From Vanessa cardui (lineage: Eukaryota > Arthropoda > Insecta > Lepidoptera > Nymphalidae), in contig NC_061130.1 of NCBI RefSeq assembly GCF_905220365.1, positions 6,021,501-6,085,500 on the forward strand: a stretch of DNA of 64,000 nt. The letters run 5' to 3'. The stretch's first letter is position 1. Each line of letters starts with the position of its first letter. Position numbers and translations under genes: made by a program. The notes beneath the pieces are model-generated. The model had not been told where the DNA came from and did not search any database. It was given only the letters and a program-made list of their open reading frames with translations. Of this stretch, positions 1-9,866 are shown piece after piece.

Positions 1-799
1 GAAGACTTATGGATTGTTCTTGATATAAGCAAATCTATTAAATTAGCAATTTGTGCAGCCTACATTCCTCCACCTGTCAATAAATTGGTCTTAGATAATT
101 TTATGGATAATTATAATTGTATTTCTAAATTAATTAACTATAGAACACTTATTATAGGAGATTTTAACTTAAGTTGTATCGATTGGAACTTGGCTGAAAG
201 TCACCTCGGTGGATACCACACTACCATCTTAGCTCAATCTTTAATAGATTTCTCGCACACAAACTGTTTCCGTCAATTTAATCGTGTAAAAAACCATATG
301 AAACACAATGTCCACAATCTTGGACTTAGTTCTCTTTAATGATGAATTCATAACTCTCACAGTTGACCCTTCAACAAAAGAATTAAGTCGTGTGGATCCT
401 CTACATCCACCTCTTAACATTAATATTGATCTAGAACATAATTCGCAGAAAAACCTGAATAAAAATCTTAACACAAAGAAATATAATTATTTTAAATCAA
501 ATATCAATGCAATAAATGAATTCCTTAGCAACGTAAATTGGGTTGAAACGTTTGCAGGGATTAATGATGTAGATGAAATGGTGAACTGCTTCTACGCTAT
601 TATACAAAATTCCATAGAACTTCATACGCCTAACATAATTGTTAAAAACACTTTTAAGTACCCCCCATGGTTCAATAAAACTCTCATTAAAAGAATAAAA
701 GAAAAAGAAAAGATAAGAATAAGATTTAAGAAATATAAAAACCCTATCCATTTTCATCCTAGTCCATTTTGGAGAAAAGATGCGACAAGCTATCACTGA
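1..799 (+). pseudogene. LINE endonuclease fragment (AP endonuclease, broken)
   Basis: The reading frame is open from base 1 to 339 and carries the apurinic-endonuclease motif GDFNLSCIDWN (about residues 49-59 from the window start), which supplies a catalytic Asp and Asn in this family. The frame then shifts: the next frame (308-799) continues with ILDLVLFNDEFITLTVDPS and the basic linker that normally joins endonuclease to RT. In an active element this domain nicks target DNA to prime reverse transcription. The catalytic Asn and Glu motifs of the N-terminus are outside the window. A second shift occurs near 770-800. The frameshift positions are seen by comparing frames; the family assignment is from knowledge of LINEs. 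Confidence 0.8.
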
Positions 800-2491
800 A
801 AACGGAAGAGAAAATTAAATCTGATAATAAGTATTTTTGGTCGTATATAAAAAGAAAGAAAAACAACAAAGCTAGCACTTATCCAGCAACTATGAGGCGA
901 AATGAAGTTATAGCGAGTGATGGCCCAAGTATTTGTGATTTATTTGCATCACAATTCTCATCAGTTTATGAAGAAAATAAAGTGCCTTCCTATAATATCT
1001 AATATTTCTTAATCATTAGCAGTTTAGCGCTAATTCAATTGAAAGAATCCGACGTTCTAGAAAAATTAAAGTGTTTGGATAGCAATAAAGGTTCTGGACC
1101 TGATAACATTCCCCCAATTTACATAGTAAAATGCTCATCAAATACTCACAATTATATTTAACACTTCGCTACGATTGGGGATATTTCCTTCGAAATGGAA
1201 GACTGCAAAAATAGTTCCCATTTTCAAAAGTGGTGAGAAAAATAATGTGAAAAACTGCAGGCCCATTTCAATTCTATTTGGAAAAGTGTTTGAGTCATTA
1301 ATTTACCCATATATTTACAACCATGTTAGATGCTTGTTCAGTAATCATCAGTATGGCTTTGTTGCTGGACGTTTTACATGTACGAACATAGTGAATTTCT
1401 CAGAAATTTTATTTGAATCTGTCGATAGAACTAAAAGAGTAGATGTTATTTATACTGACCTAAGTAAGGCTTTTGACCTTTGACTCTTATTTTAAAACTG
1501 TCCGTTTGTGGTCTCACTCTTAGGATTACTTGAGTCTTATCTTACTAGCAGACATTTTTATGTTGTTGCCAGCGGTTTTCAATCTAGTAAACGCAAAGTA
1601 ATATCTGGAGTTCCACAGGGCTCACACTTAGGCCCCTTATTATTCAATATATTCATAAACGACCTAACTAGTTCTCTTAAATATTCTACCCCATATTTGT
1701 ACGCTGATGCTGTAAAACTTCTTAAAATCATTGGGAATTCAAATGATACTATCCTTTTACAAGATGATTTGACACAATTGTATAACTTGTGTCAAAATAA
1801 TGGTATGAAACTCAACCCAGATAAATGTTCATGGATATCTTTCACTAGAAATTATAATGAGATTAGTACGCATTATAATATAGCTGGCAATCATATCAAA
1901 TCCGTGGATACGATTAGGGATCTTGGGGTGATCTTTGATAATAAAATTACTTTTATATCACATATGGACAACATAATTAGTAGGGCATCTAAAATGTTGG
2001 GTTTCGTTATCAGAAACGGTAAACTGTTTCGAAATCCAAAAACTAAGATCATATTGTTCAACAGTTTTGTCAGGAGCATTTTGGAATATGCAAGTGTTGT
2101 TTGGAGGCCACATTACGCAACTCACAGTTTAAGACTAGAGAGAATTCAAAAACGTTTTCTTTACCATCTTACATTTTCTTTAGGTAAAGCCAAATTACTT
2201 CCTACCTACAATGAAAGACTAAAGTACTTCAAAATTATTTCCTTAAGTCAACGGCGTGACATGCTAGATTTAACCTTTTTATACAAAGCTCTAAATAGTT
2301 TATATGAAAATTCTTTTCTATTTTCTAGAATAAGTTTAAATGTTCCTGTTATGTTGCACCCACGAAAACCGATAGCGCTATTAGCAAGACCTTTTCGTAA
2401 AACCGTCTTAGGAAGTAACTCACCTGTGGCACGTTTTTGTAAAATTTTAAACGAGCACCTCCAAATGGAGGCACCATTTGGTGACTCTTAG
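769..2491 (+). pseudogene. LINE reverse transcriptase, frameshifted, active site YADA
   Basis: Pieces of one RT lie in three frames. At 769-1,002 is the linker ending in a short conserved stretch. Near 1,030-1,155 is a frame with the RT entry motif GSGPDNIPP. At 1,157-1,483 is GIFPSKWKTAKIVPIFKSG, the NCRPISIL motif and the motif A region DLSKAFD. At 1,508-2,491 are motif B (GVPQGSHLGPLLF), motif C and the thumb. Motif C reads LYADAVKL where active enzymes have YADD, so a catalytic aspartate is lost. Bases between FDL and the next frame are missing or altered near 1,484-1,507. No RNase H follows, as in Jockey/CR1-type elements. The copy cannot be functional. Confidence 0.85.
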
Positions 2492-2792
2492 AAAAATGTT
2501 AGAATTATTAGCCATTTGATTGTTATTGTTTCGTTATAAATTTTTTTTTAAAAACTCTTTTTTCTGCAATTTTTTTCATTAAGTATATTTTTTTTTGTAA
2601 CTTTTCAATTAGCATAATATGTTTAAACTTGTAAATGTACATATTTTTATCGTGTAAGCTCCTTTTATATCCACATTGCATGATGTATTCTCCTTTATAG
2701 GTAATACATTTAGTTTTAAGCTATATGTTGTTATTGTTACTAATATTGTGTTGATGTATTTACTCCTGGAGGATCTTAATAAATAAATAAGT

Positions 2793-2962
2793 ATTCCACC
2801 ATGCTGCTCCAAATTCGGGTTTGTGGGAGAATTAGACACGTGCACGTTTCCTCGCGATGTTTTACTTCACCGCCGAGTTCGAGATGAATTTTAAACACAA
2901 AGTAAGCACATGAAAATTCAGTGGTGCTTACCTGGATTTGAACCCGCAAACATCGGTTAACC
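2793..2962 (-). repeat. SINE-1 fragment (tRNA-derived, minus strand)
   Basis: This matches the tRNA-derived SINE seen intact at 28,203-28,499, in reverse orientation and degraded. It keeps the body segment around CACCGCCGAG and the reversed B-box region (GGATTTGAACCCGC near 2,936-2,949). The (GTT)n end is missing, and the fragment abuts the tail of the LINE before it. Confidence 0.75.
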
Positions 2963-3288
2963 TTAAATTATTATTTCATGGAATATTTTTTTATTTCAAT
3001 ATCCACGGTAAAAATACAACTAGAAATCTGTTTTACAATGGTAATAAGAAAACGTCCCAGTACCTGAGAACCGAGAAATAAATTTCGTGATGCATTTAAT
3101 ATTTTTCAATATAAGAAAATAAAAGATATAAAATTTTCAAATTCAAACTAAATACGAAGGTTTAAAATAATTTCCTGTTGTTTAGTTTTTATTTATTTTT
3201 TAAATTGAGAATATTTATTGTGTACTCACAGTTGTACTTCACACAATTAAAAAATTCAAATAATAATCAAACCAAAACATGAAATATC
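2963..3288. other. Anonymous AT-rich sequence
   Basis: I see no ORF, inverted repeat or recognised repeat here. It separates the SINE fragment from the TIR element. Confidence 0.6.
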
Positions 3289-3291
3289 TAA

Positions 3292-3306
3292 TAGTTAGGG
3301 AGGCGA
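3292..3306 (+). repeat. Left terminal inverted repeat of the TIR element
   Basis: TAGTTAGGGAGGCGA is the exact reverse complement of 7,569-7,583. The three bases outside each end are TAA. Confidence 0.85.
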
Positions 3307-3468
3307 GGTAGCTAAATGGCGTAATTCAACGGCGCCGTCAAGACTTATCAAAATCGAAAGATAAAACAATTTCGAAAAGAAAAGCTCGTATGGTAAAAAC
3401 CATTTTAGCGGTGGGTTTGGCGTGTACGGTTTTTCAAAAATGTTAAAAAAAATAGTTACTTGGGCATG

Positions 3469-3835
3469 CTCGAGCGCGTCAGATATTCATACTACGTATG
3501 CCCCAAGTGCCTCTGATAACAACGGTATACTAATCTGCCGGTTTGCGTGGTGAGGCTAGGCATATGAAGTAGTCAAAAATGCACAAAAAAAAATTTACTC
3601 GAGCGCGTCAGATTTTTGGAAGGGGTGTTAAGTAGGCTCCAAAGAAGCTCCCTTTAAAAAAACTGACGATTTCGGCGTGATGATAAGTTACGATGAATTT
3701 TTGAAAATGCAAAAAAACAAAGTTTTTTTTAAATACTCGAGCGCGTCAGATTTCCATAGGGGATGTTTATTACGGTATCCTGAGAGCATATTTTCTTAAT
3801 CTGACAAAAATGTTGGTGGGTTCTCTTAATCTGAC
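3469..3835 (+). repeat. Left subterminal motif array of the TIR element
   Basis: CTCGAGCGCGTCAGAT occurs perfectly at 3,469-3,484, 3,598-3,613 and 3,736-3,751, spaced about 129 and 138 bases. Two half-motifs in the opposite sense (CTTAATCTGAC) lie at 3,795-3,805 and 3,825-3,835. Regular spacing next to a TIR suggests binding sites for the element's transposition protein. That role is inferred. Confidence 0.75.
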
Positions 3836-4040
3836 CGAAAAAGGGTTTTGGGTTTCTTTTTTTTTTCCTTTCTTTCTCCTCGATTAAACGGGGAATTTAA
3901 GAATAACAATAAAGCATATACAACCAACGTAAATGTAGATGAAATGTCGTACGAATTGTATTATTTAATGTATAAAAAAATGAAATGATATAAAAATTGT
4001 ATTATAATTGTATTGTTACGTATGATCTTTACATTTTTGC

Positions 4041-5955
4041 TCAATACAATTCATCTTCTTCTTCTTCTTCACTGGAACTTTCATATTGTGGCTCCTCATC
4101 CACAATGCTTTCCTGCTGAGTGTCTGTAACATCCGTAACAATTATTTCTATTCAGTAATTTTGTTGAGAGAATATTATAGAAGTACAAATATTTACCTGA
4201 ATCAAGCTTCTCGTCATTGCTGTCCTCAGTGTCATTCTCGTTGCCCAGAATATCCGGCGATACGACAACATTTTCATACGCATCGGGCAATTGATTCCCG
4301 GTAAACCACGTGAACTCTAATTTATTATTATTTTCATTCCACCCATGATCGGTTGGTGCAAGGTCAGTGATGTCGGATTTGTAAGCATTCCTCCACAAAT
4401 TGGCGATGTACCGAGTTCTGAGGCAATGTTGGTATAGCTCGGACTGGCATGGGGGTAAATTGCAAGCGTCGTAGTTGCGTACGTCCAACGAGAACGGCTT
4501 CGATGTATCGTGCACTTTGTATGTTTTATTAAAAATGTCGAATCGAGCTTCGTTGACATCAGCGAGTTTCTTCAGTCCGTACATGTGACATATAAAAGAT
4601 TGAAGCGTCGGGAAAATTGTTTGGATATCACAATGATCGGACCCTACATCAGCGAGCGCTTTTTGAAAGATCTCAGATTTTCTCAAAATATCAAAAGGTC
4701 TCTTTTTGCCTCGTTTATACAATGCTGGATTAAAATCGCATCCCGTTAAAGCGTGGAAGGCAGGCAGTGCGCGTGAAAGCATTGAGCCTAACTGAACTGA
4801 CAGTGCCGAAACATCGATATAGCGACGTGCATTACCGACTCTGAGATCGATCCACACTCTAACCGATTCGTTCAAATGCTCCACATTGGCCAACATAATG
4901 ACCAGAATATCTGTGTCTGATGTTCGAATGATTGTCGTAGAACCTTGTGGCAATTGACAGGCAAGGAAAACTGTCTTCGTGTCGGCTTCTTCGTGACTTG
5001 AGCATGAGAGCTTATCATCGATTGTTCTCTCCACTATTTCATCGACGACTTTGAAGACGTAGCACAAGTCGTGGTTCAAATAGATCGTTTTGTTGCGAAT
5101 AATAACGGCCATCTCTTGACTACTCCAATGATCGATGAAAAACTTGACGAGATCTTCTTTGAACTTGATATTTTTCAAGTCCTTCGCAAAGTCTACGAAT
5201 CGGATTTGCTGAGGACCGCTGATGTGGTAGTCCTTATCTTCATTCACACTGTTGCGGAGAGTATGCTCATAGTCTTTAATGGACGGTGTAAAGTACCGAT
5301 CAAAAACTATGGCAATTTCATTTCCTGGATTTTTTACTAAAACTGCCAAAAGTTTTTTTGATACGTCTCCAAACGTTCGTGGCATGTCTGTCATGGTATT
5401 TAACAAGAATAAGCCATCGATGATTACCATGTCCACGTTATAGGGTGGTTGTTCCATGTCTTCACTTTGCTGTTCCAACACTTTCACCAGCACCGATTTA
5501 ACAGTTTTGTTTATAGAACCATCTATGTGACACAAAGACAGTGGAATTGGCGTTATTGGAAATCGGAGCATCTTTTCAAGATCAATTTGCACGTCCAAAG
5601 ATAAAGACAACAATCGGCCAAATAAGTCACGCTGGAGACGAACTTCGAGTACTTTTCGGCCAATCTGAATTTTTTTTCTTCTTCTTCATGCTCGCGAAAG
5701 TCAGTACTGCATTTTTTGTTATTCTAGCGTGAAATCTCTCAGAGTTGTCATTGCATTCAGCAATAAATTTGTCTCGTAACTCCGTTCCCTTTGATACTGC
5801 GTTCAACAAGCTATTCGCTACTTCAGGAGTTGCAGCTTGTCCACTCGAGATGTTAAACAATTTATCAGCATCGATTGAGAAAGAAAATGGATTTATTGTC
5901 TGACGAATATCTTCCAGAAAATCTTCCAGTTGCCTCTTATCTTTCTCCATACGCT
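4041..5955 (-). pseudogene. PIN/XPG-like nuclease gene, spliced, one homopolymer frameshift
   Basis: The main open frame (5,613 down to the splice site at 4,197) carries the acidic motifs expected of a PIN/FEN1-like nuclease: VIIDG (Asp 66 counted from the Met at 5,613), HEEADT (207-212), TSDTDILVI (231-239) and LTGCDF followed by a Lys-rich GKKRP (289-305). The last resembles the GCDY...GIGPK region of XPG-I. I know this as a large, poorly described arthropod and cnidarian family. Upstream, 5,998-5,627 encodes a linked N-terminal part (DIRQTINPF, ISSGQAATPEVAN) in another frame. The two join through a run of eight A near 5,670, so a single-base change breaks the gene. A 73-bp intron (4,124-4,196) leads to a short acidic exon ending at a stop at 4,041-4,043. 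The true start is unknown because an RTE fragment lies upstream. Confidence 0.75.
4124..4196 (-). other. Predicted 73-bp phase-1 intron of the nuclease gene
   Basis: On the minus strand the donor is CAG|GTAAAT and the acceptor is TTACAG|AC. Splicing keeps the frame and replaces an unrelated read-through tail with a Glu/Asp-rich end (SSSEEEEEDELY, then TGA at 4,043-4,041). Acidic C-termini fit my memory of the family. Transcript evidence would settle it. Confidence 0.68.
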
Positions 5956-6200
5956 GTGGCTTTTGGTTTTGCGGCAAATATGGCCAGCCCACTGCCACTT
6001 CAGCTTACTAATCCGTTGGGCTATGTCGATGACTTTGGTTCTCTGGCGGATCGCCTCATTTCTGATGCGATCCCGCAGAGAAACGCCGAGCATAGCCCTT
6101 TCCATAGAACGCTGAGCGACTTTAAACTGGTGGAACAGCCTTGCCGTGAGTGTCCACGTTTCGGCTCCGTATGTCATGACGGGTAACGCCGGTACACGTG
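5945..6200 (-). pseudogene. RTE-type LINE fragment (RT C-terminal region)
   Basis: Within a frame at 6,291-5,893 the residues VMTYGAETWTLT, RSMERAMLGVSLRDRIRN and KLKWQWAGHICRKT are the conserved C-terminal signature of RTE-type LINE proteins. In active copies this lies just after the RT domain and before the C-terminus. Only about 80 residues are present, and the flanking residues on both sides do not fit the family. The piece is inserted in or fused next to the 5' side of the nuclease gene on the same strand. It is a fragment with no function of its own. Confidence 0.8.
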
Positions 6201-6598
6201 TGCCGGATGCCGGCTGACTAAGGAATGGCCGAGGAATAAAATAGATACAGCGAGTTCGGGGCGGGGCTACAGGGGAGATAGTTTCCAGCACATTCGAGAA
6301 ACATAACGTCGGGTCTTTTCTCTCTCTTCAATCGGCGTCATAGTGAGGGCACAAGGTCTAAGGTAGGGGACCATAAACCTATATATATATATATGTCGAA
6401 AAATGAGCAACATCATCGATACGATCAAGAACTAAGCCTTGATGTTACTATTTAATAAATTCTTGAAGTTGACACTGGTAGGAAATCGTTTTTGCGAAAC
6501 GACAACACTTCTTGGTAGCTGTCAAGCATTCGTTTGTTAATATCGATTTGTTCTGTAAAAATAAAATATTGTAAAATCCGTTAACGGTCTTATTTTTA

Positions 6599-6646
6599 AA
6601 ATTTAAGTAATGGAAGAAGAGCGATCTTCTTCCATTACTTAAATTT
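6599..6646. repeat. Perfect 22-bp-arm hairpin inside the TIR element
   Basis: The left arm is 6,599-6,620, the right arm 6,625-6,646 and the loop is GCGA. The arms are perfectly complementary. As RNA or single-stranded DNA this would fold into an almost blunt hairpin. Confidence 0.9.
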
Positions 6647-6880
6647 ATCGAATGAACCCGAACGTATGGAGGATGCGATATCAATGTTGTGAAATAAAGG
6701 AAAAATACTGGTTTGTTTTGCTTACGGTATATCCAAAAAACAATTTGAGGATCAACAGGCTATTGATCATACATCAAACTGTACATGTTAATAATACTTT
6801 TGTATACGCGTAACTTTTTCCGAGTCCACGAAAATTGTCATGAAGCTTGAGAAAAAAAAAATTAACATGATTAAATTAAT

Positions 6881-6927
6881 GATGATTAAATTATGTGACA
6901 TAATAAAAGTCACATAATTTAATCATC
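6881..6927. repeat. Perfect 19-bp-arm hairpin inside the TIR element
   Basis: The left arm GATGATTAAATTATGTGAC is 6,881-6,899 and its exact inverse is 6,909-6,927, with a 9-base loop. It is the second strong palindrome within 300 bases. Confidence 0.9.
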
Positions 6928-7260
6928 GTTATTTCATATCGATTTTTTTAACACACTCTCAGTTTTCGAGATATACTTAAAATACCGGGAGTTTGAGTTT
7001 TTATGATGCTTCAAGTCAAAAAGTTTTAACTTTGGACAAAAATGTAAAGAGAGCTTTTTTGTGTAAAATAAAATTACCTTTTTTGTTTATTTAAACTTTT
7101 TTTTTTGCAAAATGTATCGTTCATTGCGACTTATATGCCGCAACGCTTTACTTTTTCGGAAGACGAAATGACTCCTCCACACTTCCGGTCATGCGGAAAC
7201 CGGCAGATTTTGTATTTTTAGTAAGTTTTAGATTATATTCTTCAAAATAAAAAAAATAAA

Positions 7261-7547
7261 AATCGCGCTCGAGAATGCCGGATTAACGTGTTTTTTTTAC
7301 AAGTTCGCGACCCTATAACTCGGCGGCGTCAAGGACTTATCGTCAGATTAGTTAAATTTAGTCTTAAAACACTAAAATCAACCCCCAATATCTTAATCTG
7401 ACGCGCTCGAGTATTTCAGACTATCGTTTTTTTTACTAATCTGATCGCCTATCATAGGCGCGCGTCACTACATATAGAGCTAATACTTTACAAGGTTATT
7501 CTATTAGGTCTAAGGTATCTCCTATATCTTAAACTGCCACGCTCGAG
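7261..7547 (-). repeat. Right subterminal motif array of the TIR element
   Basis: The inverted motif ATCTGACGCGCTCGAG is perfect at 7,396-7,411. It is degenerate at 7,532-7,547 (AAACTGCCACGCTCGAG) and partial at 7,261-7,273 (CGCGCTCGAG without the CTGA part). A segment near 7,321-7,341 also resembles 3,330-3,351 in direct orientation (GGCGTCAAGGACTTATC against GCCGTCAAGACTTATC). The array mirrors the left end and supports treating the whole interval as one element. Confidence 0.72.
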
Positions 7548-7568
7548 TATTACCGAAAATTCCCCTAT

Positions 7569-7583
7569 TCGCCTCCCTAACTA
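7569..7583 (-). repeat. Right terminal inverted repeat of the TIR element
   Basis: This is the exact inverted copy of 3,292-3,306, followed by TAA at 7,584-7,586. The nuclease gene is transcribed away from this end. Confidence 0.85.
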
Positions 7584-7586
7584 TAA

Positions 7587-8000
7587 TGTTTCACAATACG
7601 TCAGATGTATCTATAGCTACAGAAATACTGGTTTTAAGCATGTCGGTGACGTGAACACATGAAATATCACCCGTCCAAAAAGCGCCTAACGCTTATAGCA
7701 GACGGGCCGGTGCGCGTGCGCCTGTCATGAGCATGTCGGTGACGCAAACCTATAAAATCCTCTACCAAAGTTTTCCTCTCTCTGTTCTCCAAACATTTAG
7801 TTTGAGTTGCTTACAAAACTTCTCTTTATTATTCCTATTTATTATATCCCAATCATATGGTGATCTTTTTATTTCAGTAGTATGGGATTACATTTGGCTC
7901 CTCTCATTTTTATCATCATATTTTTATTAAGACCCCTTTATGTCTCCGATTCTTGTGGCGTTAGCAATACATGGATGTCAATTTTTTGTATGGTATAGTT
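7587..8000. other. Unassigned flank with a 15-bp direct repeat
   Basis: AGCATGTCGGTGACG occurs at about 7,637-7,651 and 7,730-7,744, around a GC-richer stretch. A TATAAAA-like string follows near 7,751. It could be a promoter or solo-LTR remnant, but nothing decides it. No coding signal is convincing. Confidence 0.35.
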
Positions 8001-8002
8001 AG

Positions 8003-8275
8003 GCGGACGAGCATATGGGCCACCTGATGGTAAGTGGTCACCATCACCCATAGACAATGTAACTGTAAGAAATATTAACTATTCCTTACATCGTCAATGT
8101 GCCACCAACCTTGGGAACTAATATGTTATGTCCCTTGTGCCTGTAGTTACACTGGCTCACTCACCCTTCAAACCGGAACACAACAATACTGAGTACTGTT
8201 ATTTGGCGGTAGAATAACTGGTGAGTGGGTGGTACCTACCCAGATGGGCTTGCACAAAGCCCTTCCATAAAGTAA
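8003..8275 (+). repeat. Repeat A copy 1 (~280-bp non-coding dispersed repeat)
   Basis: This is a well-preserved copy, starting GGCGGACGAGCATATGGGCC, with CTGGCTCACTCACCCTTC in the middle and GGGCTTGCACAAAGCCC at the end. At least nine more copies occur in this window. No TIR, no coding potential and no clear pol III boxes were seen. It is probably a SINE or LINE-tail family common in Lepidoptera. The family name is uncertain. Confidence 0.8.
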
Positions 8276-8390
8276 TACAATCAATAAGTTTATTTTTAAA
8301 ATGTTATCACCAGCTTCTCGTAGACCGTTACTTTTCTTAGTCGGTATCTCTCAGGAATAAGAACGAGTAACAATATTTTCTGTCTTTTAA

Positions 8391-8587
8391 ATAAAACTAA
8401 TTATAACGGATGAATCGCGTATATTAATTATTTTTAAACATCCCGACGTTTCGAGCACTTTGCAGTGTTCAAATAGACAAATGTCATCTTAGTCTACCCG
8501 TGACCACGAACACTGCAAAGTGCTCGAAACGTCGGGATGTTTAAAAATAATTAATATACGCGATTCATCCGTTATAATTAGTTTTAT
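8391..8587. mobile_element. Foldback MITE with 80-bp arms and TTAA target site
   Basis: Arms 8,391-8,470 and 8,508-8,587 are near-perfect inverted copies around a 37-base centre. TTAA flanks both sides (8,387-8,390 and 8,588-8,591). The TTAA duplication is that of piggyBac-type elements; assigning it to that superfamily is inference. There is no coding capacity, so any movement would depend on an enzyme encoded elsewhere. The near identity of the arms suggests a young copy or gene conversion between arms. Confidence 0.9.
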
Positions 8588-8591
8588 TTAA

Positions 8592-8869
8592 ATGTGTAAT
8601 AATCGCGAAAATTTAAGACAACATTATTTTCTGTCTTTTCATTTGGATCAGCCTTGGAGTTTATTTAGACAAAGTTTAGATAACGGTGATAAGTTATTGA
8701 TCTCATTTGTAAGTTTAATTGCAGGAATCGGAAATTTAATGGTTACGTTTTGTATACTCTTAACTCAGTCGAAATCTAAGATCATATTTTATTTTAAATA
8801 TTTGGAGACAAATCCATGATTCTATAAGAAGAAACTTGTTTTTCGATTCAATTCAATTTTTAGTTTAAT
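8592..8869. other. Anonymous sequence
   Basis: A 75-codon open frame starts here on the plus strand, but it lacks domain features and does not look protein-like. I see nothing else. Confidence 0.5.
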
Positions 8870-9045
8870 GACTTTTAGTTGTGCCGGCAGGGCACAGATT
8901 ATTCCTCCAATGTCACGTAGGACGGCGAAGACACGAATGAGATTGATCGGTACGGTTGGGACAATAAACTCAATTGAATTTTAAAGCCAAGAATAGTAGT
9001 ATTAATTCCCTTGTTAATCCTTAACCTAGAACAACAAAAATTTTT
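8870..9045 (-). repeat. 3'-end fragment of the I-type LINE
   Basis: This aligns by eye with 46,943-47,118, the 3' UTR of the full-length LINE. Shared strings include GGCACAGATTATT, CAATGTCACGT and GAGATTGATCGGT, with scattered mismatches. It is a 5'-truncated, older insertion of the same or a sister family, minus strand, without a recognisable poly(A) remnant. Confidence 0.8.
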
Positions 9046-9660
9046 TTTCGATTTCGTGGCTTTAAAAGGTGACAATGGACAGTATTATTTTGTTTTAGAA
9101 TCACGTGGTATGTGTCAAAACTTTATTACAGGTGACATTGAGAAACACTGGTGACATTTTGTATTGACATGTTAAACTAAACCATTTGATAAAAAATATC
9201 GAATAGAGGTTATTTTTTCTCTTTTCTCCTGCTAAAAGTTTATTAGAATGACATTAGATTGTTTTTTTTAATGATTTGAAATAATAATTCTCCACTTAGA
9301 TTACAGTACATTTTATTTCTATTAGTTCGAAATTATTTACGTATAGATTCGTATAGACATATTATGAACTGATTAAAATTTTGTAATATTCTATTAGCAT
9401 AGAATAGCATCAAAATCTATAATTTATGCTTTCGCTGGTAAAATGGTAATTTCCAATTATGAAGAAATAGATTCATTTGGATTCAAATTTCATAGTGCAA
9501 CTCAAGTACAGATAATTATTATAAAATAAAATAAATAAAATTGAATATAAATAAAATAAAATTATAAAATAAATCATGAATATTCAATGGCACGCATTTG
9601 ATTTCAAACAGATAGTTATTGTTCAGCTTGAAGGTTTTACTATCACTTATTAATTCTGTA
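9046..9660. other. Anonymous AT-rich sequence
   Basis: I see no gene, tandem array or recognised repeat. Only a simple (AAATA)n-like patch is visible near 9,520-9,575. Confidence 0.55.
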
Positions 9661-9866
9661 TAAGGATGCTTTTGTCATTTAAGTCGGGAAGACTTCCGAC
9701 GTGACGGGGAAGTGGTGGTATGCGTACGGGGTGCGCTCGGTGCCGGACAGTATTTGGGCATTTCAGCGTGACTTTATATATAATTCTAAAATAAAAGTAT
9801 CCGAAGTTACTCTTTATTACATATGCTCTCTACCAGGGAAATTCTCGAAAAATCAGTCCAACCAAC

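Larger units (their letters stand above)
1..2790 (+). mobile_element. Decayed Jockey/CR1-type LINE, 5' end outside window
   Basis: This is a non-LTR retrotransposon remnant. Endonuclease sequence starts at base 1, so the 5' end lies outside the window. It is followed by a linker, reverse transcriptase, an AT-rich 3' UTR and an (AATA)n-like tail near 2,777-2,790. At least four frameshifts and a mutated RT active site show it is long dead. The clade (Jockey/CR1 group) is judged from RT style and the lack of an RNase H domain. A SINE fragment follows the tail directly. Confidence 0.88.
3292..7583 (-). mobile_element. TIR DNA transposon carrying a PIN/XPG-like nuclease (Academ-like candidate)
   Basis: A 15-bp perfect terminal inverted repeat (TAGTTAGGGAGGCGA) occurs at 3,292-3,306 and, inverted, at 7,569-7,583. 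It is flanked on both sides by TAA (3,289-3,291 and 7,584-7,586), read as a 3-bp target duplication. Inside both ends are inverted copies of a 16-bp subterminal motif. The only long gene is on the minus strand and encodes a PIN/XPG-like nuclease. No transposase could be seen. TIRs, duplication and gene are seen directly. Academ is inferred because that superfamily is known for XPG-type nuclease domains and 3-4-bp duplications. The element is damaged, and an RTE fragment lies where upstream coding exons would be expected. Confidence 0.72.
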
